A DNA stretch of 47,186 nucleotides from assembly GCA_964418365.1 (NCBI GenBank), contig CAYQLM010000011.1:1-47186 (forward strand), written 5' to 3'. This document shows positions 7,553 to 15,722 of the stretch, in pieces; positions within the stretch are counted from its first letter, which is position 1; each line of letters starts with the position of its first letter. The notes below the pieces were generated by a model that worked only from the letters and a program-made list of their open reading frames with translations, did no database searches and was not told the origin of the DNA. The position numbers and the translations under genes are program-made. The stretch comes from JBBDXS01 sp964418365. Lineage in GTDB: Bacteria; Chloroflexota; Dehalococcoidia; DSTF01; RBG-16-68-14.

Positions 7553-8827
7553 ATGGCAGATGCAGGGCTTGTTCACCGCCTCTATCGCCGGATGCCCGGC
7601 GAGCTCGCCGCGGCGGTGCGCTCCGCCGTGGCGGTCGCCGAGCGGCGAGGCGAGCCGCTGTATCTTGTCGGTGGCGGCGTGCGCGACCTGCTCCTCGGCA
7701 CGGCGCATCTGGACATCGACCTCGTCGTCGAGGGCGATGCGATAGCGCTCGCGGGGGCCGTTGCGAAGGCGGTGGACGCGCGCGTGGTCGCCCATCCGTC
7801 GTTTGGCACCGCCGTCGTGCGCGGCGACGGCTTCCGGCTCGATTTCGCCCGGGCTCGCTCGGAGCGCTATCAGCGCCCGGGCGCGCTTCCGACGGTCGAG
7901 CTGGCCTCGCTGGCCGACGACCTGGCGCGCCGCGACTTCACGATCAACGCGCTGGCGCTGCGGCTAGACGGCCCGCACGCTGGCGCGCTGATCGATCCGT
8001 TCGGCGGCCGTGAAGATATCGCGAGGCGGCGCGTCCGCGTCCTGCACGACGGCAGCTTTCGTGACGACGCGACGCGCCTGTTGCGCGCCGTTCGCTACGC
8101 GGGCCGCCTCGGCTTTCGTATCGAAGCGCGCGCCGCCCGCCTCCTGCGCGGCGATCTCTCATATGTCGACACGATCAGCGGGGCGCGGTTGCGCAGCGAG
8201 CTCGAGCGCATCGCCGATGAAGATCGCGTCGGCGTCATCGTGCGCCTGGCGGCTCGGCTGGGCGTGCTGCGCGCGCTGCATCCCGCGCTTGCGGCGGACG
8301 ATCGCGCGCTGCGTGCATTGCGCCGGCTGCCGCGAATCGCCGCACCGCAGCGGAGCGCGGTGCTGTTCGCGCTGCTGCTCGCGCGGGCGACGCCGTCGAG
8401 CGCAGACGCGGCGATCGCGCGCCTCGTGCTCACCCGCGAGCAGTCGGAAGCGGTGCGAGGCGTGATCGCGCTGCGGCGTCAGGCGGTGCGGCTGGCGCGG
8501 GTTGCCCTGCGCCCCAGCGCCGCCGCGCGCCTGCTCGATGGCTATCCGCCGGCCTCGATCGAGGCGTTCGCGCTGGTCACCGAGCGCAAGCTTGCCGCGG
8601 GGCGGGCGCGTCGATACCTTGATCGGTGGCGGCAGATGAAGACGCTTCTAGACGGACATGACGTTGTCGCGCTCGGTGTCCCACGCGGCCCGCGCGTGGG
8701 AGAGGCGCTCTCTTGCCTGCGCGACGCGCGGGTGGATGGCGAGGTGAAGACTCGCAAGGACGAAGAGGCGCTGGTACGCAAGATGTTTGTGGAACGTCCC
8801 TCGCGCGCGAGGCGACGCCGTGGCTGA
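7553..8827 (+). CDS. cca: CCA-adding tRNA nucleotidyltransferase / poly(A) polymerase family
   Basis: Class II nucleotidyltransferase that builds or repairs the CCA end of tRNAs, or a related poly(A) polymerase; the two cannot be separated by eye. With the ATG at 7553 the protein has 424 residues. The head domain shows the GGGVRDLLLG motif (about 35-44), the metal-binding DIDLVVEGDA (about 50-59) and RRDFTINALAL (about 124-134). The neck domain has DDATRLLRAVRYAGRLGF, the conserved RNA-binding region. No C-terminal HD domain is evident. The more upstream TTG at 7499 is rejected because it overlaps the rnc promoter. The end of the gene overlaps the start of the next one by 8 nt. Confidence 0.93.
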   Translation: MADAGLVHRLYRRMPGELAAAVRSAVAVAERRGEPLYLVGGGVRDLLLGTAHLDIDLVVEGDAIALAGAVAKAVDARVVAHPSFGTAVVRGDGFRLDFARARSERYQRPGALPTVELASLADDLARRDFTINALALRLDGPHAGALIDPFGGREDIARRRVRVLHDGSFRDDATRLLRAVRYAGRLGFRIEARAARLLRGDLSYVDTISGARLRSELERIADEDRVGVIVRLAARLGVLRALHPALAADDRALRALRRLPRIAAPQRSAVLFALLLARATPSSADAAIARLVLTREQSEAVRGVIALRRQAVRLARVALRPSAAARLLDGYPPASIEAFALVTERKLAAGRARRYLDRWRQMKTLLDGHDVVALGVPRGPRVGEALSCLRDARVDGEVKTRKDEEALVRKMFVERPSRARRRRG

Positions 8828-9092
8828 AGTGCGGCGCTGCGTCGTCTGCGGAGAGCCGGTGGATGAAAAGAGCTCGTCGATCTGCACTAGCTGCGGCGAG
8901 CCCTTTCACCTCAACCAGCGCAACGATCAGCCCGGGAAGGACTGCGGCGCGGTCTGGATCAACGAGCAGCACCTCGGGTTGGAGTTCGCTTGCCAGCGTT
9001 GCATCGATGGCAGCCCGCCGGCGCAGCCGCCGCGCAAGCCGCAGGTGCGCCGCCCACGCATCGGCCAGCGGCGCTACCGGAAGCGGGAGTAG
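8820..9092 (+). CDS. Small cross-brace zinc finger protein
   Basis: A 90-residue basic protein with four Cys pairs or Cys/His ligands: CVVC near residue 6, CTSC near 22, an FHLN His near 28, then single Cys near 41 and CQRC near 58. The spacing resembles a RING/PHD-like cross-brace binding two zinc ions, and the tail after residue 65 is Pro/Arg-rich. No enzymatic motif is visible, and the function is unknown. The GTG start at 8820 overlaps the last codons of cca (stop 8825-8827), so translational coupling is likely. The overlap argues for a role linked to tRNA or RNA handling, but that is only context. Confidence 0.75.
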   Translation: MAEVRRCVVCGEPVDEKSSSICTSCGEPFHLNQRNDQPGKDCGAVWINEQHLGLEFACQRCIDGSPPAQPPRKPQVRRPRIGQRRYRKRE

Positions 9093-9094
9093 CG

Positions 9095-9385
9095 ATGCGC
9101 GACTCTCAGCACGTCCGCCGGCGGCGCCGTCCGCGCACCGCGCGCCGGGCGGAGGAACCAGCCGCCGCCGCCGCGCCGCAATCGAGCGCACCGGGCATCC
9201 TCTCGCAGTGGCAATGGGCCACGTTTCCCGTGTTCGTCGCCTTCGCGCTGGGCGTCGTCGTCATGGGGCTGTTCGCGTCCACGGCTCTGGCGCTCGTCGT
9301 CTTCTTCGCCGGCGTCTTCTGTCTCAGCCTGAGCGTCGCGCACGTAGTGAGAAGACAGATCGTCGCGAGCCGGCGGCGGCGCTAG
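9095..9385 (+). CDS. Small membrane protein with Arg-rich ends
   Basis: A 96-residue protein with an Arg-rich, Ala-rich N-terminus (about 1-35), two closely spaced hydrophobic segments (about 42-62 and 64-84) and an Arg-rich C-terminus. Start at the ATG at 9095, with GGGAG 5 nt upstream and the preceding stop codon 2 nt away, so it is the third gene of the cca transcript. It meets the acetyltransferase gene tail to tail with a 4-nt overlap. Not recognised. Confidence 0.65.
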   Translation: MRDSQHVRRRRRPRTARRAEEPAAAAAPQSSAPGILSQWQWATFPVFVAFALGVVVMGLFASTALALVVFFAGVFCLSLSVAHVVRRQIVASRRRR

Positions 9386-9831
9386 CGCAGATGTCTCATC
9401 ATCCACGCCGATGCCTCGCCCTCGCGCGGGGCGGGCCAGTCGTGTTGCAGAAGCGGACGATAGCCTAAACGAAGCCAGAAGTAGAGTGCCAACCCCATCT
9501 GCGACGGCACTCGAACGTAGACCCGGTCGGCCGATCGCGCGAGCCGCCGCTCCAGCGCCAGCGCCGCGCGGCTCCCAATCCCGAGACGCCGCCGCTCGCG
9601 CGCGACGGCGACGAGATCGATGCGTGCGGAACCCGGCAGAGGTGCGCCGGCTTCGTACGCGACGAACGCCTCGCCAGCGTCGTCGCTGTAGAGCAATGCG
9701 GCGTGCGCGCCGACGCTCTCGCGCAGCGATGGCTCGCTGCCCCAGCGCTCGCAGCCTAGCTCCGTGGCTAGCGGCGAAAGCCACGCTGACAGCGCGGATA
9801 CGTCGGACGCGCGCAGCGAACGCAGGGGCAT
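9382..9831 (-). CDS. GNAT-family N-acetyltransferase
   Basis: A 149-residue protein with the acetyl-CoA binding core of the GNAT fold: a beta strand RIDLVAVA followed by the pyrophosphate loop RERRRLGIGSRAAL (about 77-90), and a C-terminal ALYFWLRLGYRPL strand-helix-strand typical of motif B. The acceptor substrate cannot be predicted. Its ATG overlaps the stop of the upstream helicase gene by one base (TGATG), so the two are translationally coupled. Confidence 0.85.
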   Translation of the reverse strand: MPLRSLRASDVSALSAWLSPLATELGCERWGSEPSLRESVGAHAALLYSDDAGEAFVAYEAGAPLPGSARIDLVAVARERRRLGIGSRAALALERRLARSADRVYVRVPSQMGLALYFWLRLGYRPLLQHDWPAPREGEASAWMMRHLR

Positions 9832-12641
9832 CAGTGATCGAGCCGAGGGTCAACGGCCGTGTCGGCGGCGAGCCAGTGCGTCACCAGCGACGGCATCTGG
9901 CGCGCGGGCACGCGATGCACGGTGCACGTGGGCAGCGAGCGCAGGAAGGATTGGCCGTACGGTTTCGTATGGATGCGCCCGTCCAGCACGACCATCGCGC
10001 CCCTGTCGGTCTTACGACGGATGAGCCGCCCGAAGCCCTGCTTGAATCGCAGGACCGCCTGCGGCACGGCGTACTCACCGAACGGATCGTCGAACAGCTC
10101 CGATCGCGCCTGGAAGATCGGGTCGTCCGGTACCGAGAACGGCAGTCGTGTGATCACGAGCAGGGAGAGCGCGTCGCCGACGACGTCGATGCCCTCCCAA
10201 AAGCTCGCTGCGCCGAGGAGGACCGTCTGCGGATGCTCCTTGAGCGCATTAATCAGCTGTCGGGGTGAGCCGTCCATGTTCTGGCCCAGCACCAGGATCT
10301 GCTCCTCTTCCAGCGGCTTCTTGATCCCGTTGTAGGCGGCGCGCAGGCTGCTGTGCGACGTGAAGAGCACCAGCGCGCGGCCGCCGCTGGCCCGCACGAG
10401 CTCGATCAGCGACTGCTGGACGGCCGCCATGTATGCGGCGTCGTTCGGCTCCGGCATGTCTTGCGGGACCAGCACGCACGTTGACTGGGCGTAATCGAAC
10501 GGCGAGCCAACCTGGAGCTGCGTCGCGCCGTCGAGGCCGAGGCTCTGGCTCATGTAGTCGAACCGGTCGGCGACGGTAAGCGTGGCGCTCGTCAGCACTG
10601 AGGTCTCCTTTTGCGAGAACAGCCGGTCGTGCAGCAGCTCGGAGACGCGCAGCGGGGCGCTCGATAGGCTGATCCCGCCGCCGCGCTGCCCGGTGACCCA
10701 GCAAACGGTGTTGATGTCGTCGTATAGGACGATCTGGCTGATGCCGAGCCGCAGCGACATGCCGGTCTGGTACAGCTCGAGCGCCTCAGCTATCAGCTCG
10801 TCGTGCGTGAGCAGCGTCGCGTCGGTCATCGATTGGAGCCGCTGTAGCAGGCGCTCTAACGCGCCAAGCATTCGGCCGAGCGCCGCGCTCACGCTTTCCC
10901 AAGCCAGCTCGACGTCCGCCCAGTCCGGCTGCACCCGCATGGCGCGGGTGAGTCGCAGGCGGTCATCGAAGTCGCTCGCCCCGTCGCTCTGCTGGCGGAC
11001 GAAGCCGGAGACACGCAGGAAGAAGTCGGGCAAGTCGCCGCGCGCGCGCTCCACCTCGTCCTGTAGCTGGCGCGCCAAATCGAGCAGCTCGCGCACCTCG
11101 GGGAGCTGGGCCGTCTGCCCGCGCGCCGCGTTGCGCAGGCTGGCGACGAAGCTCGCACCGCGGCCCGCTCCGATGCGGTCGACGAGATCGGCCAGCTCCT
11201 GCTCGTTCGCCTGGAAGCCGAAGCGCTCGGTCGCCTCTTCCTCGAGGTGATGCGCTTCGTCCACGATCAGGTGGTGGTATTCGGGGATCACGCCGCCGCC
11301 CACCGCGACGTCGGAGAGGAGCAGCGCGTGGTTGACGAGCACCACGTGCGACGTCTCAGCGCGGCGACGCGCACGCAGCAGGAAGCACGAGCCATCGCGC
11401 ACAAACGCGCACGGCGTCGCGAGGCAGGCCTCGTTCTGCGCGCTCAGCCGGCCCCAGATCGACTCCTCGCCTTGCGAAAGGCGCAGCTCCGCGCGGTCGC
11501 CCGTGTCCGTGTTCGGCAGCCAGAGGAGCAGCCGCACGAGCAACTTCGCCTCCTCAGCGCTCCGTGTTGCCGAGCGTCGCAAGGCGGACCAGCGCAGCAG
11601 GCAGAGGTAGTTGCGCCTTCCCTTGAGCTGCGTTGCGCGCAGGTCATCGATGGACCCGAGGAGCTGCCGCAGGGCGGGGATGTCTTGCCCCATGAGCTGC
11701 TCTTGCAAGTTGATCGTGTTCGTCGAAACGACGACGCGTTCGCCGTTGCGCCGGGCGAACTCCGCCGCAGGCAGCAGGTAGGCGAGCGACTTCCCGACGC
11801 CGGTGCCCGCCTCGACGAGCAGCTCGCCTCCGCTGTTCAGCGCATCGGTGATCGCTCGCGCCATGGCGATCTGCTCCGGGCGCTCCTCGAAGCTCTCGAT
11901 CACATCGCGGGCGGCTGTTGTGAGCGCCCGTTCGATCGCGTCCGCGTCGATCTGCTCGCGCGCGCCGTTCGGCTGCAGAGGCGCGCCATACTTCACCGGC
12001 GGACGTACAGCGTCGTGCACGAGGCCGGTCTCCGGCGAGATGAGGGCTGGGTGCTCGTCGACGACTTCGCTTAGGAGGTGCCGGAGCGGCCAGTCGGTCG
12101 CGGCAGCGATGCGCGCCGCCTCCGCGACAAGCGCCGGCGGCATCGCCGCGAGCCGCTGGCGCAGCGCGAGAAAGACGCGCCCAGCGGCCTCGGCGTCGGC
12201 GAGGGCGCGATGCTGCACGGGGAAGTCGATCTCGAGGTGGCGCGCGATGCCACGCAGATTGCGCTCCAGGAGACCGGGCAGCAGGATGTTCGCTAGCTCC
12301 TGCGTGTCGTAGCTGGGGCCGGACGGGTAGACACGCGCGCGTTCCAGGAAGCTGAGGTCGAAGGCGATGTTCTGGCCGATGACCGGACTGTCGCTAATAA
12401 ACGCTTCGAGTTGACTGGCGACCTCTGGAAACAACGGCGCCTCGGCAACGTCGGTGTCGCCGATGCCTGTGAGGCGCTGAATGCGATACGGGATTGAGCG
12501 CTTCGGGTCGACGAGAGAACGGAAGGTCTCGAATGCGCCGTCCAAATCGAAACGATAAGCACCGACCTCGATAATGGCGTCGCGGTTGGGGTCGAGGCCG
12601 GTCGTCTCAAGATCGAGGGCGACGTAGGTGCGGGGCATCAT
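9831..12641 (-). CDS. dinG: DnaQ-like exonuclease fused to DinG-type FeS helicase
   Basis: A 936-residue fusion. Residues 1-165 are a DEDD 3'-5' exonuclease with D10 and E12 in DLETTGLD, D95 in AFDLSF, and H144/D149 in HRALADAEA. Residues 250-936 are an XPD/DinG superfamily 2 helicase with Walker A AGTGVGKS (278-285) and a DEAH box (461-464). Four cysteines between them (C347, C406, C411, C419) have the XPD-type [4Fe-4S] spacing. C-terminal helicase motifs include SFWEGIDVVG and a QGFGRLIRRKTD box near 880. The architecture matches the exonuclease-helicase DinG of Gram-positive bacteria, which acts on displaced or damaged DNA strands. All key residues look intact. An ATG with GGAG 6 nt upstream sets the start. 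Confidence 0.93.
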   Translation of the reverse strand: MMPRTYVALDLETTGLDPNRDAIIEVGAYRFDLDGAFETFRSLVDPKRSIPYRIQRLTGIGDTDVAEAPLFPEVASQLEAFISDSPVIGQNIAFDLSFLERARVYPSGPSYDTQELANILLPGLLERNLRGIARHLEIDFPVQHRALADAEAAGRVFLALRQRLAAMPPALVAEAARIAAATDWPLRHLLSEVVDEHPALISPETGLVHDAVRPPVKYGAPLQPNGAREQIDADAIERALTTAARDVIESFEERPEQIAMARAITDALNSGGELLVEAGTGVGKSLAYLLPAAEFARRNGERVVVSTNTINLQEQLMGQDIPALRQLLGSIDDLRATQLKGRRNYLCLLRWSALRRSATRSAEEAKLLVRLLLWLPNTDTGDRAELRLSQGEESIWGRLSAQNEACLATPCAFVRDGSCFLLRARRRAETSHVVLVNHALLLSDVAVGGGVIPEYHHLIVDEAHHLEEEATERFGFQANEQELADLVDRIGAGRGASFVASLRNAARGQTAQLPEVRELLDLARQLQDEVERARGDLPDFFLRVSGFVRQQSDGASDFDDRLRLTRAMRVQPDWADVELAWESVSAALGRMLGALERLLQRLQSMTDATLLTHDELIAEALELYQTGMSLRLGISQIVLYDDINTVCWVTGQRGGGISLSSAPLRVSELLHDRLFSQKETSVLTSATLTVADRFDYMSQSLGLDGATQLQVGSPFDYAQSTCVLVPQDMPEPNDAAYMAAVQQSLIELVRASGGRALVLFTSHSSLRAAYNGIKKPLEEEQILVLGQNMDGSPRQLINALKEHPQTVLLGAASFWEGIDVVGDALSLLVITRLPFSVPDDPIFQARSELFDDPFGEYAVPQAVLRFKQGFGRLIRRKTDRGAMVVLDGRIHTKPYGQSFLRSLPTCTVHRVPARQMPSLVTHWLAADTAVDPRLDH

Positions 12642-12659
12642 GCCTCTCCAGTGGCGCTT

Positions 12660-12688
12660 ATTCTAGCAGCGGGATGCTCCTAGAACAA
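12660..12688 (-). promoter_or_regulatory. Promoter of dinG
   Basis: Minus-strand TTGTTC (12683-12688), 17-nt spacer, TAGAAT (12660-12665). The predicted start near 12653 gives a leader of about 12 nt containing GGAG before the ATG at 12641. The -10 box is also the arm of a short inverted repeat (12661-12666 and 12680-12685), so the site may double as a terminator or operator after the PHP gene boundary. Confidence 0.5.
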
Positions 12689-12696
12689 ATGGACGG

Positions 12697-13419
12697 TTAC
12701 GCCGGTGCTTCGGCTGGCTCGCCCATGCTCGTTTCCGTGAAGCGAGTGAGATTGCCGTCCAGCAGCCCGTGAGCGGCGTGGAAGCGGGCGGTGTGCAGCT
12801 CGGCCAGCACTTCTTCCTGTGTCTCGCACCCGTTGTCCAGCACCGCACAGAACACGCCGATGCCCTGCGTGGAGTGGGCGTCGCTGCCGCCGGTTCCCGG
12901 CTTGCCGAGCGCCTTCGCGACGCGCAGCGCGAACAGGTTCTCACGCAGCGTGTTCGCGCCGTTCAGCACCTCGACAGCATTGACGAGCTGAAAGACGGGT
13001 AGCTTTGCCGCCGCCTCCTCTGGCGTCAGCGTGAACGGTTCTTTGCCCTGCCTGCGAAAGTAGACCGGGTCGAACCAGTGGCGAAACGGGTGCGCCACGA
13101 TGAGAAACGCGCCCTGCTCGTCGGCGACGCGGCGCAGTGTCGCGAGCTGACGGATGCCGCCGACATATTCCTTCAGCCCGAGGCAGAGGATGTGCCCCAT
13201 GTCGGTCGAGACTTCCATCCCGTTGCAAACAACGAGATTGCTGTGGTCGCCACGATACTGCGCCAGCGTGTGCCGGTCCCAGAGGCGATCGTGCTCGCTG
13301 ATGTGCACCGCGGTCAGGCCGCGCCGTGTCGCTTCCGACGCGAGGTCTTCCGGGTTGAGACCGCTGTCCGATGCGCCCCGCGTCGTGTGCAGGTGCATAT
13401 CGATGATGATCTTGGGCAT
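12697..13419 (-). CDS. PHP-domain metallophosphoesterase
   Basis: A 240-residue stand-alone PHP domain. The metal ligands appear in the usual order: HLH (9-11), EHD (42-44), E69 in GMEVS, H110 in VAHPF and GSDAH near 188. Such proteins hydrolyse phosphoesters; known relatives act on nucleotides, oligonucleotides or sugar phosphates. The substrate here cannot be told. Start at the ATG at 13419: TATACT lies 7 nt upstream and no ribosome binding site is present, so the mRNA is probably leaderless and the gene has its own promoter despite lying downstream of the rsmA-ispE cluster. Confidence 0.88.
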   Translation of the reverse strand: MPKIIIDMHLHTTRGASDSGLNPEDLASEATRRGLTAVHISEHDRLWDRHTLAQYRGDHSNLVVCNGMEVSTDMGHILCLGLKEYVGGIRQLATLRRVADEQGAFLIVAHPFRHWFDPVYFRRQGKEPFTLTPEEAAAKLPVFQLVNAVEVLNGANTLRENLFALRVAKALGKPGTGGSDAHSTQGIGVFCAVLDNGCETQEEVLAELHTARFHAAHGLLDGNLTRFTETSMGEPAEAPA

Positions 13420-13426
13420 CGCCGTT

Positions 13427-13432
13427 AGTATA
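13427..13432 (-). promoter_or_regulatory. -10 box of the PHP gene (leaderless start)
   Basis: TATACT on the minus strand, 7 nt before the start codon, with no Shine-Dalgarno sequence in between. Confidence 0.55.
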
Positions 13433-13445
13433 CCAGCGCAGTTTG

Positions 13446-13865
13446 TCAGCTCTTCGCGTTGGCAGCGAGCGAGAGGTAGGGCATCGCCCAGCCGAACGTC
13501 GCGACAAAGACAAGTCCGCAGACCAACAGCGGCAGCCGCCAGCGCGGGACCACGATACCGATCGGCGTGACCGCAATCGCCGCGGTGGCGATGATGAACG
13601 CGGTAAAGACCTCGTTCGGGCTGCCGAGCCGGCCGGCCGGCCGCTTGTCCTCCATGGCGGACAGCACGATGCCGAAGAGGATGCCAATCGCGCTAAAGCT
13701 CAGGAGTGCGAAGACGTGGATGATGATCGACACCGCGATCAATGACGTGCCCTCCGGCACGAGGCGTCGCACGAGGTCGCTCGAGAGGCGCGCGCGCAGC
13801 ATGGCCACGGCGACCGCGGGCGTCGCGAGCAGCGCTAAGGCATAGCCGCAGACGAGGCCGGCCAT
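13446..13865 (-). CDS. Small four-helix membrane protein
   Basis: A 139-residue hydrophobic protein with about four membrane-spanning segments (about 4-22, 40-70, 86-106 and 110-134). No conserved motif is recognised. Start at the ATG at 13865, with GGGAG 5 nt upstream. The gap to the ispE stop codon is 13 nt, so it is the third gene of the rsmA-ispE transcript. Function unknown; the operon gives no clear hint. Confidence 0.7.
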   Translation of the reverse strand: MAGLVCGYALALLATPAVAVAMLRARLSSDLVRRLVPEGTSLIAVSIIIHVFALLSFSAIGILFGIVLSAMEDKRPAGRLGSPNEVFTAFIIATAAIAVTPIGIVVPRWRLPLLVCGLVFVATFGWAMPYLSLAANAKS

Positions 13866-13878
13866 GACCTCTCCCACG

Positions 13879-14769
13879 CTAGGGGAGCTCCTCGATCGCG
13901 GTTGCCTCCTCAGCGGGCAACGTCTGTGACTCGATCGAGCGCATGCCGAGCGCTTCGAGCGCGGCCTGCAACGGCTCAATTGGCTGGCCGGGCTCCAGAA
14001 AGAAGAAGACGGCAGGCCCGCTGCCGCACAGATGCGGTCCGCCGGCCGACGGCATCTCTTCCAGCCGCTGCGCGTACGCCACGTCGACGCGCGCGATCGC
14101 CTGCTCGAACGCGTTGTACAGCGCGCGAGGGGAGACCGGCTTGCCGTCACGCAGGTGCGCGGCGAGCAGTCCTGTCCGCGAGCCATCCGTGAAGTCCTTC
14201 GGCCGCAGCGCCGAGTACATGCGCGCGGTCTTGTCGTTTGACGCGGGCCGATCCGGCCAGGCGAGCAGGAGGCGCTGCAGCGGGACGTCCGGCAGCGTGT
14301 CGAGCTTCTCGCCGCGACCGGACGCGAGCGCCGTCCCGCCGTCAAGGAAGAACGGCACGTCGCTGCCGAGCTCGCCGGCGATCGCCATGAGCTCGGCGTC
14401 ATCGATATCGAGCTGCCAGAGCGCGTTCAGGCTGCGCAACACCGCCGCGGCGTCGCTGCTGCCGCCGCCGAGGCCTGCCGCGACGGGGGTGCGCTTCTCC
14501 AGATCGATGCGTACGCCGCGCGCACGATCGCGTCGCAGCAGTATCGCGGCTCGATGTGCCAGGTTCCACTCGAGCGGCTGGCCTACGAGCGCGCCGGCGT
14601 TGCCGGTGAGCGATAGTGAGATGTCATCGGCCGGCGTGAGCGTGAGGGTATCGGAAAGGTCGATCGTCTGGAGGATCGTACGGACTTCGTGGAAGCCGTC
14701 GTCGCGCTTGGCGAGGACCTCGAGCGTCCAGTTGATCTTCGCCGGCGCCCGCGTCCGCAACGATGTCAT
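13879..14769 (-). CDS. ispE: 4-diphosphocytidyl-2-C-methyl-D-erythritol kinase
   Basis: GHMP kinase of the MEP pathway for isoprenoid precursors: it phosphorylates CDP-methylerythritol at the 2-hydroxyl with ATP. With the start at 14769 the protein has 296 residues. The N-terminus shows APAKINWTLEV (about 8-18), where the Lys and Asn are family hallmarks. The glycine-rich ATP loop PVAAGLGGGSSDAAAV lies near 94-109. The C-terminal SAGGPHLCGSGPAVFFF stretch matches the GHMP motif 3. The ATG overlaps the rsmA stop as ATGA and has GGAGGG 6 nt upstream; a longer frame to 14802 is rejected because it would lie inside rsmA. The rsmA-ispE pairing is common in bacteria. Confidence 0.96.
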   Translation of the reverse strand: MTSLRTRAPAKINWTLEVLAKRDDGFHEVRTILQTIDLSDTLTLTPADDISLSLTGNAGALVGQPLEWNLAHRAAILLRRDRARGVRIDLEKRTPVAAGLGGGSSDAAAVLRSLNALWQLDIDDAELMAIAGELGSDVPFFLDGGTALASGRGEKLDTLPDVPLQRLLLAWPDRPASNDKTARMYSALRPKDFTDGSRTGLLAAHLRDGKPVSPRALYNAFEQAIARVDVAYAQRLEEMPSAGGPHLCGSGPAVFFFLEPGQPIEPLQAALEALGMRSIESQTLPAEEATAIEELP

Positions 14770-15665
14770 CGTTCGCCCTCCGGCCGGCCGCGCGCGATCC
14801 ATGCCCGCGCGAGCGCCGCCCAGGCGTCGAGCGGTAGGTCCTGCGCACGCAGCGTCCGCTCGATGTGCGCGGCAGCGAGCAGCTCGGAAGCGAGCGCCGG
14901 CTCGATGCGGAGGCCGTTGGCGAGCGCGTTGCGGATCTGCTTGCGCTTCGTCGAGAAGGCCGCGCGAACGACGCGAAAGAACGCCTCACGATCAGAAACG
15001 TTGGCGCGCAGGGCTGGTGGGACATCGATCCGCACGACGGCGGACGAGACCTTGGGCGGCGGATGAAACGCCGATGGCGGCACGCGAAAGAGCAGCGTTG
15101 GTTCGCCATAGAGCTGTACGGAGATGCCGAGCAGCGTGTGCTTCCCGGGCGCGGCGACGATGCTCTCCGCCACCTCCGCCTGCACCATCACGACGAGCCG
15201 CGTTGGCGGCGGATCGGCCTCGAGGAAGTGGCGCAAGATGGGCCGTGTCGCGTAGTAGGGCAGGTTGCCCACGAGTGTGTACGGCGGCGCGCTGCGGGCC
15301 TGCGACAGCGCCTGCGTTGGATCCACGTCGAGTGCGTCCGCTTCGATCACGGTGACGTTGCTGCCCGCGAAGCGCTGTCGCAGGCGCTCTGCGAGCGCCG
15401 CGTCGAGCTCGATCGCTACGACGCGGCCCGCGCGCGCCGCCAGCTCCGCCGTCAGCCCACCAGGGCCGGCGCCGATCTCGATGACAGTGTCGTGCGGTGA
15501 CAGCTCCGCGGCGTCCGCGATGCGCCGGAGCGTGCGTTCGCTGGTGAGGAAGTGCTGCCCCAACGATTTGCGCGCGCGAAGGCCGGCGTCGCGCAGCTCA
15601 CGCGGGGCAGGGGGCTGGCGTTGTGTGCCGTGTTTGCGCGTTCGGCTGGAGCGTGTCGTTGTCAA
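14766..15665 (-). CDS. rsmA: 16S rRNA dimethyladenosine transferase RsmA (KsgA)
   Basis: Methylates the two adjacent adenosines near the 3' end of 16S rRNA during 30S maturation. 299 residues. After a basic tail come ARKSLGQHFL (31-40), the SAM-binding EIGAGPGGLT (63-72), the acidic AIELDAAL (84-91), EADALDVD (108-115), and the catalytic NLPYY motif (134-138). The start is taken as the TTG at 15665, because TAGACT ends 9 nt upstream and the downstream N-terminal residues contain no better start with a ribosome binding site. First gene of the rsmA-ispE-membrane protein transcript. Confidence 0.95.
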   Translation of the reverse strand: MTTTRSSRTRKHGTQRQPPAPRELRDAGLRARKSLGQHFLTSERTLRRIADAAELSPHDTVIEIGAGPGGLTAELAARAGRVVAIELDAALAERLRQRFAGSNVTVIEADALDVDPTQALSQARSAPPYTLVGNLPYYATRPILRHFLEADPPPTRLVVMVQAEVAESIVAAPGKHTLLGISVQLYGEPTLLFRVPPSAFHPPPKVSSAVVRIDVPPALRANVSDREAFFRVVRAAFSTKRKQIRNALANGLRIEPALASELLAAAHIERTLRAQDLPLDAWAALARAWIARGRPEGER

Positions 15666-15674
15666 GACACCGAA

Positions 15675-15680
15675 AGTCTA
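15675..15680 (-). promoter_or_regulatory. -10 box of rsmA (leaderless TTG start)
   Basis: TAGACT on the minus strand, 9 nt before the TTG at 15665. No ribosome binding site is visible. Confidence 0.4.
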
Positions 15681-15722
15681 GCAACTGCCGGCCGGATCAG
15701 GCGTAGCGATACGAAGACGCGC

